A DNA stretch of 64,000 bases from Elymus sibiricus (Eukaryota; Streptophyta; Magnoliopsida; Poales; Poaceae), in the NCBI GenBank assembly GCA_039707655.1, contig CM077667.1, positions 541,488,222-541,552,221 of the forward strand. Reading direction: 5' to 3'. A model generated the notes under the pieces. That model did not search any database and was not told the DNA's origin. It saw only the letters and a program-made list of their open reading frames with translations. Shown here piece by piece: positions 1 through 11,030 of the stretch (positions are counted from its first letter, which is position 1; every line of letters begins with the position of its first letter). Made by a program: the position numbers and the translations under genes.

Positions 1-2
1 TC

Positions 3-50
3 GACGAGCTGAACAAGTTAATTCTGAGGAAGGATAATCCTGCACCTTGA
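3..50 (+). CDS. C-terminal tail of an ORF antisense to gag-pol (partial)
   Basis: The window opens in a plus-strand frame of 15 codons starting DELNKLILRK and ending in TGA at 48-50. It resembles the ELDELNRKLK stretch in the antisense gene of element 2 (27420-27534). Tat-type elements often carry an extra antisense ORF near the 3' end, so this may be the end of such a gene in element 1. The stretch is very short and the rest lies outside the window, so this is only a suggestion. Confidence 0.3.
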   Translation, partial: DELNKLILRKDNPAP

Positions 51-398
51 CCCACCGACGCTAGCAGTGTACAAAATCTTTTAAGTCCGTGCATTTTGGG
101 CTCTCTGGAGAGCTTTGTAATAGGCTTGGAAAAACTTGAATGTCTGAGCTGTGCCATCGTGCACGTATGAAACTTTGCACAACTTGATGCATCTTTAACC
201 GACTTGTAGTCTGCCCAAGACATCTTTCGTCTCACTTTACCGGCGGCTCATCTTAGGAGACAAACCCTGCAAAGAAAACAAAACAGTGTTTTGTGCCGTT
301 GTGAGGACGGCTTGAAAAGCACAACCCGGAGATGTTAAATCTCATATAATCTTGCTTTCTTTTTCGAAAACTCATATGCCGGCTCTAATGGCATCAAC

Positions 399-763
399 TT
401 GTTGTTTGAACTCTTAACAGTACAGGGTTTCTAATGAGAGTAACTGAGAAAAGCAACAACAAACCATAAAGAGGCGCAGCAGGGCATGAGTACCCCCAGG
501 GCCCATAAGCTACTTCTCACGTGACATAAATCCGTCGTTTGAACCTTAAACAGTGCAGGGTCTTTAAAAGAGTAACTGTTTAAGAGTACGAACGGGCCAC
601 ATAGCGGAGAGTATGCAGCAGATGGGTGAGTTTATCCTCGCTTTCCGTAAGCCGGCCCTCACGTGACAAGAGCCGCCGGTTTAACCTTGAACAGTATAGG
701 GTCTTTAGCGAGAGTGACTGTCAAATACTTTGAACAGCTCAGGGTCTCTAATCGAGATTAACT
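399..763. repeat. Degenerate repeats in the 3' non-coding part of element 1
   Basis: Four copies of a roughly 40-bp motif (ttgaac, then cagggtct, then gagagtaactg) start near 401, 536, 676 and 729. The first three are about 137-140 bp apart, and the sequence between them is also partly shared (cacgtgacat/cacgtgacaa, tagcggag). The block lies between the integrase gene and the putative antisense ORF. Confidence 0.7.
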
Positions 764-829
764 GGTAAGAGTTCGGCGGGTCACCTAGCGGAGCAGCAGC
801 AGCATACAGGCAGGTTTAACTCAAACCTG

Positions 830-1011
830 CAGTGGCTGAAAAGCCGATCAAGAGGGTGTGTAAGCTAAACCTGGCGGGTTGGAAGCCCCCAAATGACCTT
901 GTCGACGGAGTCAACTTTTTGGGTTATAACCCGTCCTTACAGTGGCTGAAGAGCCGATCAAGAGGGTGTGTAAGCTGAACCCTGGCGGGTTAGAAGCCCC
1001 CAAGTGACTTT
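830..1011. repeat. Direct repeat pair of about 71 bp, element 1 3' region
   Basis: 830-900 and 940-1011 are near-identical direct repeats starting cagtggctga and ending near caagtgactt, separated by 39 bp. The rest of 1012-1144 has a short (TA)n run near 1089-1100 and no gene. Confidence 0.85.
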
Positions 1012-1144
1012 ATGGTTGTATCCATCTTTGCACAATCTGAGATACATAAAACGGCAGAGGCCCCGGCTTGCAGGGATGCCAGCTTTATTATATATATATA
1101 AGTGATATATACAATGATGACGTACAATGGTGGGAGTCGATGAC

Positions 1145-2881
1145 TCAAGCATAGTAAGGCCGCAGATGAGCGATATTCCTCGGCCGGTGGGTCTCCTGCC
1201 CAGAAGTGCGTGACTCGTCTCGTACGTCAATGAGATAATATGACCCATTGTTGAGATTTCTGCTGATCACAAAGGGTCCTTCCCATGGAGGAGATAGCTT
1301 GTGTGCATCCGTCTGATCTTGAATCAGACGCAACACCAAGTCGCCTTCCTGAAACGTCCGGGTCTTAACCCTGCGGCTATGATAGTGACGCAGGTCTTGC
1401 TGATAAATCGCCGATCGAGCCGCCGCCAGATCACGCTCTTCATCCAAAGCATCTAACGCGTCCTGACGCGCTGTCTCATTATCTGTCTCAACATAAGCCG
1501 CCACCCTCGGCGAGTCATGATGTATATCACTTGGTAACACGGCTTCTGCACCATAAACCATGAAGAAAGGCATATAGCCTGTTGACCTGTTGGGAGTAGT
1601 TCTGATGCTCCATAAAACTGATGGTAACTCTTCTACCCAACAACCCGGCGTTCGCTGTAGAGGAACCATAAGCCGGGGCTTGATGCCTCTCAAGATCTCC
1701 TGGTTAGCATGCTCCGCCTGACCATTGGATTGTGGATGAGCAACAACAGAGACGTCAAGCCGGATGTGCTCACTTTCAAAGAACGCCTGCATAGCCCCCT
1801 TGGATAGGTTTCTGCCATTGTCCGTGATGATACTGTGAGGGTATCCAAAACGCTAGATCAATTTTTTGACAAACTAAACCGCCGTAGCCGCATCACACTT
1901 GCCGACCGGCTCAGCCTCAACCCACTTGGTAAACTTATCCACCGCCACCAAAAGGTGGGTCTTCTTGTCTTTTGATCTCTTGAAGGGCCCGACCATATCA
2001 AGCCCCCAAACCGCAAACGGCCAGGTAATTGGAATCATCCGCAATTCCTGAGCCGGCACGTGAGCACGTCGCCCGAACTTCTGACATCCATCGCACTTGA
2101 CGACCAAGTCTTCAGCGTCCTTATGAGCCGTCAGCCAAAAGAAACCATGCCGGAAAGCCTTGGCCACCAAAGATGTTGAGCCTACGTGATGACCACAATC
2201 ACCGGCGTGAATTTCATTTAAGATCTCCATACCCTCTTCAGGAGAAACGCAACGCTGGAAAACACCAGTGACACTGCGCTTGTGTAACTCGCCATTGATG
2301 ATAGTCATGGATTTAGATCGCCTGATGATTTGTCTTGCCAAGGTCTCGTCCTCGGGTAACTCGCCGCGTGTCAAGTACGCTAAGTAAGGCAGCGTCCAGT
2401 TAGGGATAGCATGCAGAGCCGCCACCAGCTGCCCCTCCGGGTCAGGTACGGCCAGATCCTCCTCTGAAGGTAGCTTAACAGATGGATGATATAACACATC
2501 CAAGAAAACGTTAGGCGGCACCGGCTTATGCTGAGAGCCCAGCCTTGACAATGCATCAGCTGCCTCGTTCTTGCGACGGTCAATATGATCCACCTGATAA
2601 CCCTTGAAGTGTCCAGCAATGATATCCACCGCCTGACGATAAGCCGCCATCCATGGGTCTTTGGAATCCCACATGCCTGAAACTTGCTGAGCCACGAGCT
2701 CTGAGTCGCCAAGACATCTAACCCGGCTCAGATTCATCTCCTTAGCCATACGGAGACCATGAAGTAAAGCCTCATACTCAGCTGCATTGTTAGTACAGGG
2801 AAACATCAACCGTAACACATAACAAAACTTGTCACCTCTAGGGAAAGTTAAGACAACTCCTGCCCCTGATCCTTCTAACTG
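1145..2881 (-). pseudogene. Element 1 second RNase H and integrase (broken)
   Basis: Reading leftward, the segment starts with the rest of an RNase H domain (NNAAEYEALLHG, then DALSRLG). The integrase zinc-binding His/Cys region follows (CGHHVGSTSL, then KCDGCQKFG) and then the integrase core. Its three acidic residues are visible in WGLDMVGP, IITDNG and GQAEHANQEI. The C-terminal part runs to 1145. In-frame stops lie at 2879-2881, just after the FDGS motif of RNase H, and twice between 1793 and 1873 near the second catalytic Asp. No frameshift was seen. The family inserts cDNA into chromosomes; this copy is inactive as it stands. Confidence 0.88.
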
Positions 2882-4342
2882 TCAGGATCCATCAAAGTGA
2901 ATTGTCCAGTATGTGTTATCTGGCTTCTCCTCGGGCGACTGACACTCTGTCCAGTCATTTATAAAGTCCACCAAGGCTTGAGACTTGACAGCCGTGTGAG
3001 GCACATATTTCAGATTAAGAGGCCCAAGCTCCAATGCCCACTTAGCAATCCTGCCAGTGGCTTCTCTATTTTGAATTATGTCACCCAATGGGGCAGAGCT
3101 AACCACGGTGATCTGGTGTCCCAAGAAGTAATGCTTCAACTTGCGATTCGCCATGAACACCCCATATATTAATTTTTGCCAATGTGGGTACCTTTGCTTG
3201 GATTCTATCAGGACTTCACTGACGTAGTAAACCGGCCTCTGAACCGGGTATTCCTTCCCTGCCTCCTTACGCTCCACAACAATCACGGCACTGACTGCCC
3301 TGTTGTTAGCCGCCACATAGAGGAGCAAAGGTTCCTTCTCAGCCGGAGCAGCCAAGACCGGCGGCTCAACTAGCTGCTTCCTGAGCGCCTCGAACGCTTC
3401 ACCCACCGTCTTACTCCAGACAAAATTGTCTGTTTTCTTCATCATTTGATACAGAGGAATAGCCTTCTCACCCAGGCGGCTTATGAACCGGCTTAACGCA
3501 GCGATTCGACCCGCCAGGCGCTGAACGTCGTTGATGCACGCCGGCTCAGACAGGGAAGTGATAGCCTTTATCTTGTCCGGATTAGCTTCAATGCCACGCT
3601 CAGAGACTAGAAATCCCAAGAGCTTGCCTGCAGGAACTCCAAAGACACACTTAGCCGGGCTAAGCATCATCTTGTAGACCCGTAAATTATCGAACGTTTC
3701 CTTCAGGTCGCCAAGCAGAGTCTCCTTCTTCCTGGACTTGACCACAATATCATCCACATAAGCATGAACATTGCGCCCAATCTGACCATGAAGACAGTTC
3801 TGCACACAACGCTGGTAAGTCGCCTGGGCACTCTTGAGCCCAAAAGGCATAGACACATAGCAGAAAGCACCAAAAGGCATAATGAAAGCCGTCTTCTCTT
3901 GGTCTTTAACAGCCATCTTTATCTGATGGTAAACTGAATAAGCGTCTAGGAAGCATAAACTCTCACAACCCGTCGTTGCATCAATAATCTGGTCGATACA
4001 GGGGAGAGCAAACGGGTCAACTGGACAGGCTTTGTTAAGGCCCGTGTAATCCACACACATACGCCACGTGCCATTCTTCTTAAGCACTAGCACCGGGTTA
4101 GCTAACCATTCCAGGTGAAAAACTTCAACGATGAACCCTGCTGCTAAGAGCCGGGCCACCTCTTCTCCAATAGCCTTGCGCCTCTCCTCATTGAACCGCC
4201 GGAGGAACTGTTTGACCGGCTTAAACTTAGGATCCACATTAAGGTGGTGCTCAGCGAATTCTCTCGGTACACCTGGCATGTCAGAAGGCTTCCATGAAAA
4301 GATGTCCCGATTCTCACGGATGAATTCGATGAGCGCGCTTTC
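2882..4342 (-). pseudogene. Element 1 reverse transcriptase and RNase H
   Basis: The frame carries the order of a Gypsy reverse transcriptase: KKNGTWRMCVDYTGLN, then MPFGLKSAQATYQ, then the catalytic AYVDDIVVKS. The linked RNase H follows (YYVSEVL, SKQRYPHWQKL). In-frame stops bound it at 4343-4345 upstream and 2879-2881 downstream. The reading frame matches gag and integrase, so the original was one long polyprotein. FLDAYSVYHQI replaces the FLDAYSGYHQI I would expect from memory in this lineage, which may be a further inactivating change. Confidence 0.9.
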
Positions 4343-5191
4343 CTATGCGGGGTCCATGTTAGCCCCAATAGTGAACTGCTGTGATGAGTCGGCCGGCGTA
4401 AAGTCCACCAACTTAGTATCTTCTGCCACAAACTTGAGGGGCGGCTCAGATTCCGTGTTAGGCTTCTTCAGTGGAGTCATATCTTCCGGGTCAACATTCT
4501 CCTTATAGAACTTGAGCTCCATTTCAGCACAACTTGACTCTGCGTAAGCTGCGTCACCTTCCTCACACTCAAGAGCCGTCTTCCGATCACCATGCACGGT
4601 AATCGTCCCGTTCAACTGGGGCATCTTGAGCTGTAAGTAAACATAGCAAGGCCTAGCCATGAACTTGGCATAAGCCGGCCGTCCAAACAGAGCGTGATAT
4701 GGCCTCTTGATTTTGACCACTTCAAACCACAAAGACTCCACCCTGTAGTTGAATTCATCACCAAAAGCTACCTCCAAAGAAATCTTTCCCACTAGATAAG
4801 CCGATTTTCCGGGCACCACACCGTGAAAAACTGTTGAAGAGGGCTTAAGATCCTTATCAAGCAAACCCATCCGGCTAACAGTATCATAATACAGGATGTT
4901 GATGCTGCTGCCACCATCCATAAGCACTTTAGTGAACACTTATCCTCCTACTTGGGGGGCAACAACTAAAGCCAGTTGCCCCGGGTTATCAACACGCGGC
5001 GGGTGATCCTCCCTACTCCAAGTTATGTCATACTCGGACCACTTCAAATACTACGGGAGAGCCCGCATGACTGCATTAACCGCCCGCTTGCGCACCTTCC
5101 GGTCTCGCTTGTCGAGGCTGGTTGTAAAAACATGATACTGACCCCCACAGAGCTGTTTCGGGTTAGTCTGGTACCCCGATTGGTTATTCTG
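4343..5191 (-). pseudogene. Element 1 retroviral-type aspartic protease region
   Basis: The protease active-site motif LMDGGSSINILY is in the part read from 4939. Downstream residues HALFGRPAYAKFMA and QLKMPQLNGTITVHGD are the usual end of this protease domain in Tat-type elements. The linker to gag (5191-4943) has the sense pattern of the family but contains stops at 5051-5053 and 4940-4942. The C-terminal stop is TAG at 4343-4345, after which the same frame continues into reverse transcriptase. The protease would cut the Gag-Pol polyprotein. Confidence 0.8.
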
Positions 5192-7126
5192 CTACTGGCC
5201 TCCACCGCTAGACTGTTGATGATGACCTCCTTGATTGCCTTGACCCTGGTATCCGGATCCTGAGCCGCCAGCACAAAAGCCGGCTCCTGATCCGCCCGGC
5301 CCCGAGCCGCCTGATGGCCCATTACCGTTATTACGATGCTGTTGAAGGCTGTAATCCCGAAACTGCCGCATAATACTGCAATCCCTCCATGTATGGCCTG
5401 CCGGCTTATCAGGCCGGCTGTGCTCTAGAAAAGGTTTATTGAGCATCTCTTCCAGGTTGAAAGGAGCTTTGCCCTTGTTAAAGGGTGGCATGAAATTCCC
5501 ATTGCCCTTAGCACGATTGTTCCCAGTGCGGGTGTTCGCCACTAATTCTGACCCGCCGTCCGGGTTCTTCCGCTTGCCCGAGTTGCTATTTCCGGCCGTG
5601 TTTTGCTGTTGACCCTTGCCATTGTTGTTTTTCTTACCCTGACCCGATTTCTCATCATCGGAACCTGGGTCCTTCGTGTTATCGGAGTCTGCATACTTGG
5701 TGAGAGCCACCATGAGCTCCCCCATATCCTGGCACGTGCGCTTGAGCCGGCCAAGCTTCTGCTTCAAAGGCGTAAAGTGGCAATTCTTCTCTAGAATCAA
5801 AACTGCTTGAGCCGCCGTAATCTGTTCAGAAGAGTGGATGATGGTTGAGACCCGCCGGACCCAGTGATGAGCAGACTCGTCATCACGCTGCACACAATGG
5901 TCCAGATCCACAATCGTCATGGGCTGCTTGCACGTTCCTTGGAAATTTTTGATGAATTTTGCCTTTAATTCAGACCAGGAATTAATGGTGTTGGGTGGCA
6001 AGCCCTTCAACCACGTGCGAGCCGGCCCTTCCAGCATCATGATGAAATATTTGGCACATACTGCATCACTGACGTCTAACATCTCCATGGCCAGCTCATA
6101 GCTTTTGATCCAAGACTCTGGAGGTAGGTCAGCAGTATAATTGGGCACCTTGCGAGGGCCCTTAAAATCCTTCGGCAGACGCTCGTTCCTCAGAGCCGGC
6201 GCTAAGCACGGCACTCCCACAGCCCTAGAGGTTACTCCTGCTCCAACTGAGACGGAAGGTGCAACTGTGGGTTCCTGATGAGCCGCCGCCGCCGCCAGAG
6301 CCGCCGCTTCTCGCTGCGCTCTTGCCTGATCCACCAGCGCCTGAGCATCCAGAGCCGCCCGATCGACTCGCGGTGGGTTCCGACGTCGTTCACTGCTAGA
6401 AACCGCCGGCGACTCATAACGCCGGCTGTAACTGCGGCAGTGCATGGGAGTTGAATGCACGCGGCTCCGGCTGCAAGTATACTTCTCCTGCTGGGCCACC
6501 GCCGTCTGCAGGTATCCAATAGCGTTCTGCACCTCTTCTGCAAAAGGCGCCTCATCGGGGATGGGGATTGTACCAAGCCGGGTTGCCGCCGCCACCATGT
6601 TCTCAGCCGGATTAGAATAATGACCAGGTGGTGTCGGAAAAGGCTGTGGTGGGGTCTGGTTCCGGCATGGCGGGTCTGGCCGCTGATGCTGAACCGCCGC
6701 CCGGCTTCCAGGTACTTCCGCCGTCCGGGTTACGGTCAAAGGCACATTCCGTCCCGTCCCTGGCGTGTTAAAAAGGTTGCTGGCTTCATACTGATACGGC
6801 AGGCGGGACTGATGCCTCATCCGATGAACCGCCGCCGCAGACTGCTACTCTAACTCAAAACGGAAAGCATCCGCCCTGAGGCGCTCCGCCTCAGCATCCA
6901 TCTGAGCCTTCAACGTGTTGATCTCCTGTTGGACTCCGGTCATCTGGTTCTTCAACCTCGTGATCTCCGCGTTACGGGCTGCTTGATTTTCAGCAGTAAC
7001 CTCAGTTTCCATCAAGGTTGTAAGCTCGTTCATCAGATCCAAAAGAACCTGAGCCGGTGGCCTGCCAGCCCCAGATCCGATCGCACTGGCGGCTGTGCTG
7101 CTAGGAGCCGCCGCTGAACCTGCCAT
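5192..7126 (-). pseudogene. Element 1 gag
   Basis: The gag frame starts at ATG 7126 with an alanine-rich N-terminus and a coiled-coil-like stretch (ITRLKNQMTGVQQEINTLKA). It meets TAG at 6842-6844 and continues in the same frame from 6820 as 542 codons. The capsid-like Retrotrans_gag core is visible (ILEGPARTWLKGLP-type motif, here MMLEGPARTWLKGLP, then FIKNFQGTCKQP). The C-terminal part is Gly/Asn/Gln-rich. No full CCHC knuckle is obvious. It ends in TAG at 5192-5194. The role is assembly of virus-like particles. Confidence 0.85.
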
Positions 7127-7153
7127 GAAGACGGCAGCGCGGTTCGGCGGCTC

Positions 7154-7588
7154 TTAATACTCCGGCTCATGATACTCGGACTCGGGGTAAGGCTCGGGGT
7201 AGCCCCCGAGCCCACCGTTATGAAGCTGATAGATCGATTCCATGCCCTGGGTGAAGCCGACGAAGACACGCTTCCTGCCCGGGTTAGCACGGGCGGGTCG
7301 CACGCGTCGGTTGGGTTGCTCGCGCCGGGCCGGCTCGACGATGTCGGTGCAGATGTCCGGCCCGGGTTCAGATCCGCCAATCTTGCCGATGAAGACGTGG
7401 ATTCTGCCGAAGGGGACCCGGAACCCGTACTCAATTGAGTCGGCCTCGGGGCCCCAGCCAGCGTCGTCGATGTAGAGCCGGCCGCGGCGACTCTTGGTCA
7501 TCCTGCCAACAGCGTACCCCTCGATCCCTGGGAGAGATCCCTTTGGGAACTCAACACCACCGAGCGCTAGCCCCACGTTGGGGGCCAA
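7154..7588 (-). other. Open leader frame of element 1, uncertain coding
   Basis: An open minus-strand frame of 144 codons runs from the primer-binding site to just before gag, but it begins with TTG rather than ATG. It is rich in Gly, Pro and Arg and matches no family I recognise. It may be an untranslated leader that happens to stay open because it is GC-rich. Confidence 0.3.
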
Positions 7589-7589
7589 C
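7574..7589 (-). other. Primer-binding site region of element 1
   Basis: Directly inside the LTR the minus strand reads gttggcccccaacgtg. Its position next to the LTR end (gaca) marks it as the primer-binding site. I could not assign the primer tRNA. Confidence 0.6.
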
Positions 7590-8119
7590 TGTCATGGTTT
7601 TGTCACGGCAGATATCCGAAGACTTAGGTTCGAGGCCATCGCTAAGACGGTGGACTCAAAGGGGTGAGGGACACGAGTTTACCCAGGTTCGGCCCCTCAA
7701 GAAGAAGTAAGAGCCTACCTCCTGCCTGTGCTGTATTGATTGGAGTATCGATTACAAGGGAGCGGGTTCGCTTGACTTAGTTCTCGATTGATTGGTTTCT
7801 TGTCTAAGCCGCCCCGGGGTCTCGCCTTTATATAGGAGGTCGAGGCCCTGGGTTACACGAGTCCTAAACCGACTCACACAACGTAGTCAATCCTGTTTCT
7901 AAGTCGCCTTGCCTCCTTGAGCAAGCCGTCTCCGGGCGGCTTAACCGTCCGGGTCTCACACCATCTTCTGTCTCTGGGCCTTCGTCTTGGCCCGCCTGAT
8001 AAGCCGCCATGCGGCCTGACCTTCATCTTCCGGCCCACCTTAAGGGTCTTGCTTATGAGCCGCCGGGTATGACCCGGCCCCTCCTGGGCGGGTCTTACCA
8101 TGGGGTTATATCCCCAACA
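7590..8119 (-). repeat. 5' LTR of element 1 (530 bp)
   Basis: It starts tgtcatggtt and ends atccccaaca on the plus strand, giving TG/CA ends. The internal side abuts the primer-binding site and the outer side abuts LARD LTR sequence. A minus-strand promoter is suggested by tatata near 7831. Confidence 0.9.
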
Positions 8120-8124
8120 CACAG

Positions 8125-8725
8125 TATTGGACAGCACGTCCAGACCTCACTAGGTGGTCAACCGTAATAGTGTTAGTAATGATGGAAGAACTCGTCTTGT
8201 GGTCGAAAGTACTCAGTGAGTTTTCTGAGGGTTGTGGGACAACCCGGAAATGAGTAAGTTGGTGACTGGTAACAGTAAGTAAACTACTTATGCATTTAAT
8301 ATGATATTGCCATGCTATTGTTTGCTGCATTGTTTGGTTGTCGTGAGCTTGCGAGTACATTCAAAGTACTCACCTGGCGTATCATGCCAGTTTGCAGGTC
8401 AGGTTTGCTTGCTTGTCAAAGATACCGAGTGCGCGAGCTAGGATAAGTGTTCTAGCCAGAGTCCCTGCATAGTGGAGTCCATCACCGCCGTTGTTGTTCC
8501 GCTGCCGAGAGTTACTCCGCTTCCTCAGGTCATTCCGCTGTTAGCATAGAGCTACTCTAGGTAGGCGTAGCCTTGTCGTGCCGATGTAATCCATGTACCC
8601 TTGTAACCCTTTTCCATAGTAATAAAGAGCTGATTTGTTCTATGCCAACAGTGCCGTATTCCAGAAGACTTGTCCTTGGGCTGGAATACGGGGCGTTCCG
8701 GTCTTCTCTGAGCCGGGGTGCCACA
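8125..8725 (+). repeat. 5' LTR remnant of the LARD
   Basis: It is collinear without gaps with 15494-16094 and ends in gccaca. The remainder of this LTR lies to the left of element 1, outside the window. Confidence 0.93.
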
Positions 8726-8730
8726 AGCGT

Positions 8731-8742
8731 TGGTATCAGAGC
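8731..8742 (+). other. LARD primer-binding site, complementary to initiator tRNA-Met
   Basis: tggtatcagagc lies five bases after the LTR end. It is the standard plant primer-binding sequence for the 3' end of initiator tRNA-Met. Confidence 0.93.
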
Positions 8743-10018
8743 AGGTTTGGCTGTAGGACACCCTAGACCACGCGAGCGTTAGTAACCGGTAGTATAGGAT
8801 CCAGTTGGTGTGCTGCACTTGTTTGTTGCATTTGCTTGTGCATAGCATGCATATAGACTAGATATCTTATCACTAACGATGGATCTGGTGAGTGTAGGTG
8901 GCATCGGTTTCGATTCACCACCTGCGCTCTCCAGTTTGCATGCTTGTTCCTTGGTGTGGTGTCATCTCCGTTCCAGCGAAGTGATGCCAAGGTACTTGGT
9001 GGTATCGATCCCTTGCAGGATTGATGCACCGGTACCACACCAATGTATTCTCTTCAGCCACCCCTATTGTTTCGGTGATAGACATGTTTCTATCCCGGAT
9101 CTTGCCATCCCATGCACCGCTTCGGCAACCCTTACTGATCTTAGTTATCAGAACAGGGCAATGCCCGCAAGCCTTCTTTTCATCACCATTTCCCCCCTGC
9201 CGCCCATTCTCTGGACGAGTACGGTTTTCTTCCGTACGCTTGATGATGATGTGGTCGTGACCCCCATGTTCCGACCCACGATCGCCAAGTTCGTCCTCAC
9301 CTCCGTGTTCGTCCAGCTGCAACTAGTGTAAGTCCGTGTTTGGTGTAGCCTTGTTTACACCAACTTTCTTCCACACATTGATTCACCTTCGGGCACAACG
9401 CCACAGCATGTTAGACCGTAATACAGGAGTTCTTGCGAGATTTGTGTGCTTAAGTAGGCATGCATACTATTGCTATGAATAGTTGAAAAATATGATATTG
9501 CTTGTGCGTGATCTTGTGTGCTATTGCTTGTGCTTGCTGCTTTGTGTGTTTTTCGTCTCTTTTGCTTTTTCCTTTGGGCCCTTGGTGTTACCTTATTTTC
9601 CCCTTATGGAAGTTGCTCACCGACACTGGACTCAAGGAAATCAGTGGAGAGACAGTCATTTGGAAGCTCAGCTCAGCAATATGGAATTTTCAGCAGACTG
9701 CATTATATCAGGAATATCGGGCATGAAAATAAATGATATCCTGGCCGGATTGATGATCAGCATCAGGTATACCTCAGTGTGCAATCTTCACAGCAGTAAT
9801 GATCAAATCAGCAAGACGACAGATTGTGTGCCCGATACACAGTACATTTCATATCAAAGGTATGATTTACATACGCAGTTGAGTCTGCTATGAGTACAAT
9901 TTGAAACTTGCTATATTCCGGAAGCAAGTCAGAATGTGCTATGAACTTAGTGTTCAGCAAGAAGGATAGCCGAATACCCTGTTGCATACAACAAGTAACC
10001 GATAGCAGAAACATTAAA

Positions 10019-10020
<2 letters not shown>

Positions 10021-10082
<62 letters not shown>
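10021..10082. repeat. (TA)n microsatellite in the LARD interior
   Basis: About 31 uninterrupted AT dinucleotides. Confidence 0.98.
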
Positions 10083-10086
<4 letters not shown>

Positions 10087-10782
10087 TCAGTCCGCATGAG
10101 GCCAAAAAGAACGCTTCAGATGTAAGCAACCCAGTCTTTCTCCGCAAGCTATCAGCGAAGCGTACTACGCAAGGTCCCTCTGTCTTCCCCGATACGGCAC
10201 ATGGATATCTTCCAGTGCAAGATACTCAGGCTTCTTCAGTAAGCTACCGCAAAAGCTTCTGGCCTAAGGCACCGAGACTTCCCTAGCAAGTCTTTAAGAG
10301 GGAAAGCGTCTGGGGTATGGTACCCAGTCTTCTTTAGGAAGCCATTTTGACAAAAACTTCGAGCACGAGCAATTTAGCAAGATAATCTCAATGGCTTCCA
10401 GCACAAGCTATGCAATCTTCGTTAGCAAGGTATTGTATCGACATCAGTACAGGCTATTCCACCGACAGTTGGCAGCATATGACCATGCATTCCAAGGATC
10501 AGATCCGCAACAGTGGTCAACAGGCAAAAAGTCAGTCAGGACACAAGCCTGCCTCAGAAATCAAGTGCTCAGCTACATCTACTCAATAGATATGGTGGAC
10601 ATGCTGCCAAAGTCATGAGAGTTACTCATACAATGATGCCAGCTCGGTGAGAATCCGACTATTGCATGAGCTATGTAAGAAGAAGAAGAACGCCAGTTAT
10701 ACACTTCAGTAAGATGACCAACAACCTATGGATAAGCTGTATGGGACACGGATGAACCCTTGCCCGTCTTTCTTTGGTGACG

Positions 10783-11030
10783 GCACCACGCCTGTGTTAT
10801 GAGCTCTTTTCGGCCGTCCGGGGTGGATGCCGACTTTTATTTCTCTTGTCAGCAACTGGCCCGTGTTGTGAGCTGTTTTTCGGCCGTCTCGGGCAGCTGT
10901 TGAATTTCTTTCCGTAGCAGTTACCCTATGCTCTGAGCTGTTTCTCGGCCGTCTTAGGGAACTACAACTTTCTTCTTATCGACACCATCTCATGCTCTGA
11001 GCTGCTTTTCAACCGTCTTGAGTCGGGGTT
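10783..11030 (+). ncRNA. Tandem array of four hairpins with a conserved loop
   Basis: Four units lie at 10783-10830, 10853-10902, 10919-10963 and 10983-11030. Units 2, 3 and 4 share a 26-nt loop of the form tgYtNtgagctgYttYtc followed by ggccgtct or aaccgtct. The closing stems differ but still pair: gcccg/cgggc (10859-10863 with 10890-10894), cccta/taggg (10924-10928 with 10955-10959), and ctca/tgag (10989-10992 with 11019-11022). Unit 1 has a similar loop and a gcaccac/gtggatgc stem. Unit 2 is extended by caac/gttg and unit 3 by agtt/aact. This suggests an RNA structure kept by selection in the element transcript, perhaps for packaging or dimerisation. The function is inference. Confidence 0.65.

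Larger units (their letters stand above)
1..8119 (-). mobile_element. Gypsy LTR retrotransposon, Tat-type (element 1), left end outside window
   Basis: Minus-strand order is LTR, primer-binding site, gag, protease, reverse transcriptase, RNase H, a second RNase H and integrase, which is the Gypsy order. The extra RNase H before the integrase is typical of the Tat lineage. Gag to integrase (7126 down to 1145) stays in one reading frame but holds several in-frame stops, so this copy cannot make the polyprotein. The right LTR is 7590-8119 with TG/CA ends and is followed by cacag (8120-8124). The matching site in the other LARD LTR reads cacgg, so element 1 inserted into the LARD 5' LTR. The left LTR and left TSD lie outside the window. 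Positions 1-1144 are the non-coding 3' part with short repeats. Confidence 0.9.

Noticed and set aside
8879..9331. 150-codon plus-strand frame in the LARD
   Set aside because: It matches no family, the opposite strand is also open, and the LARD interior is non-coding as a class.
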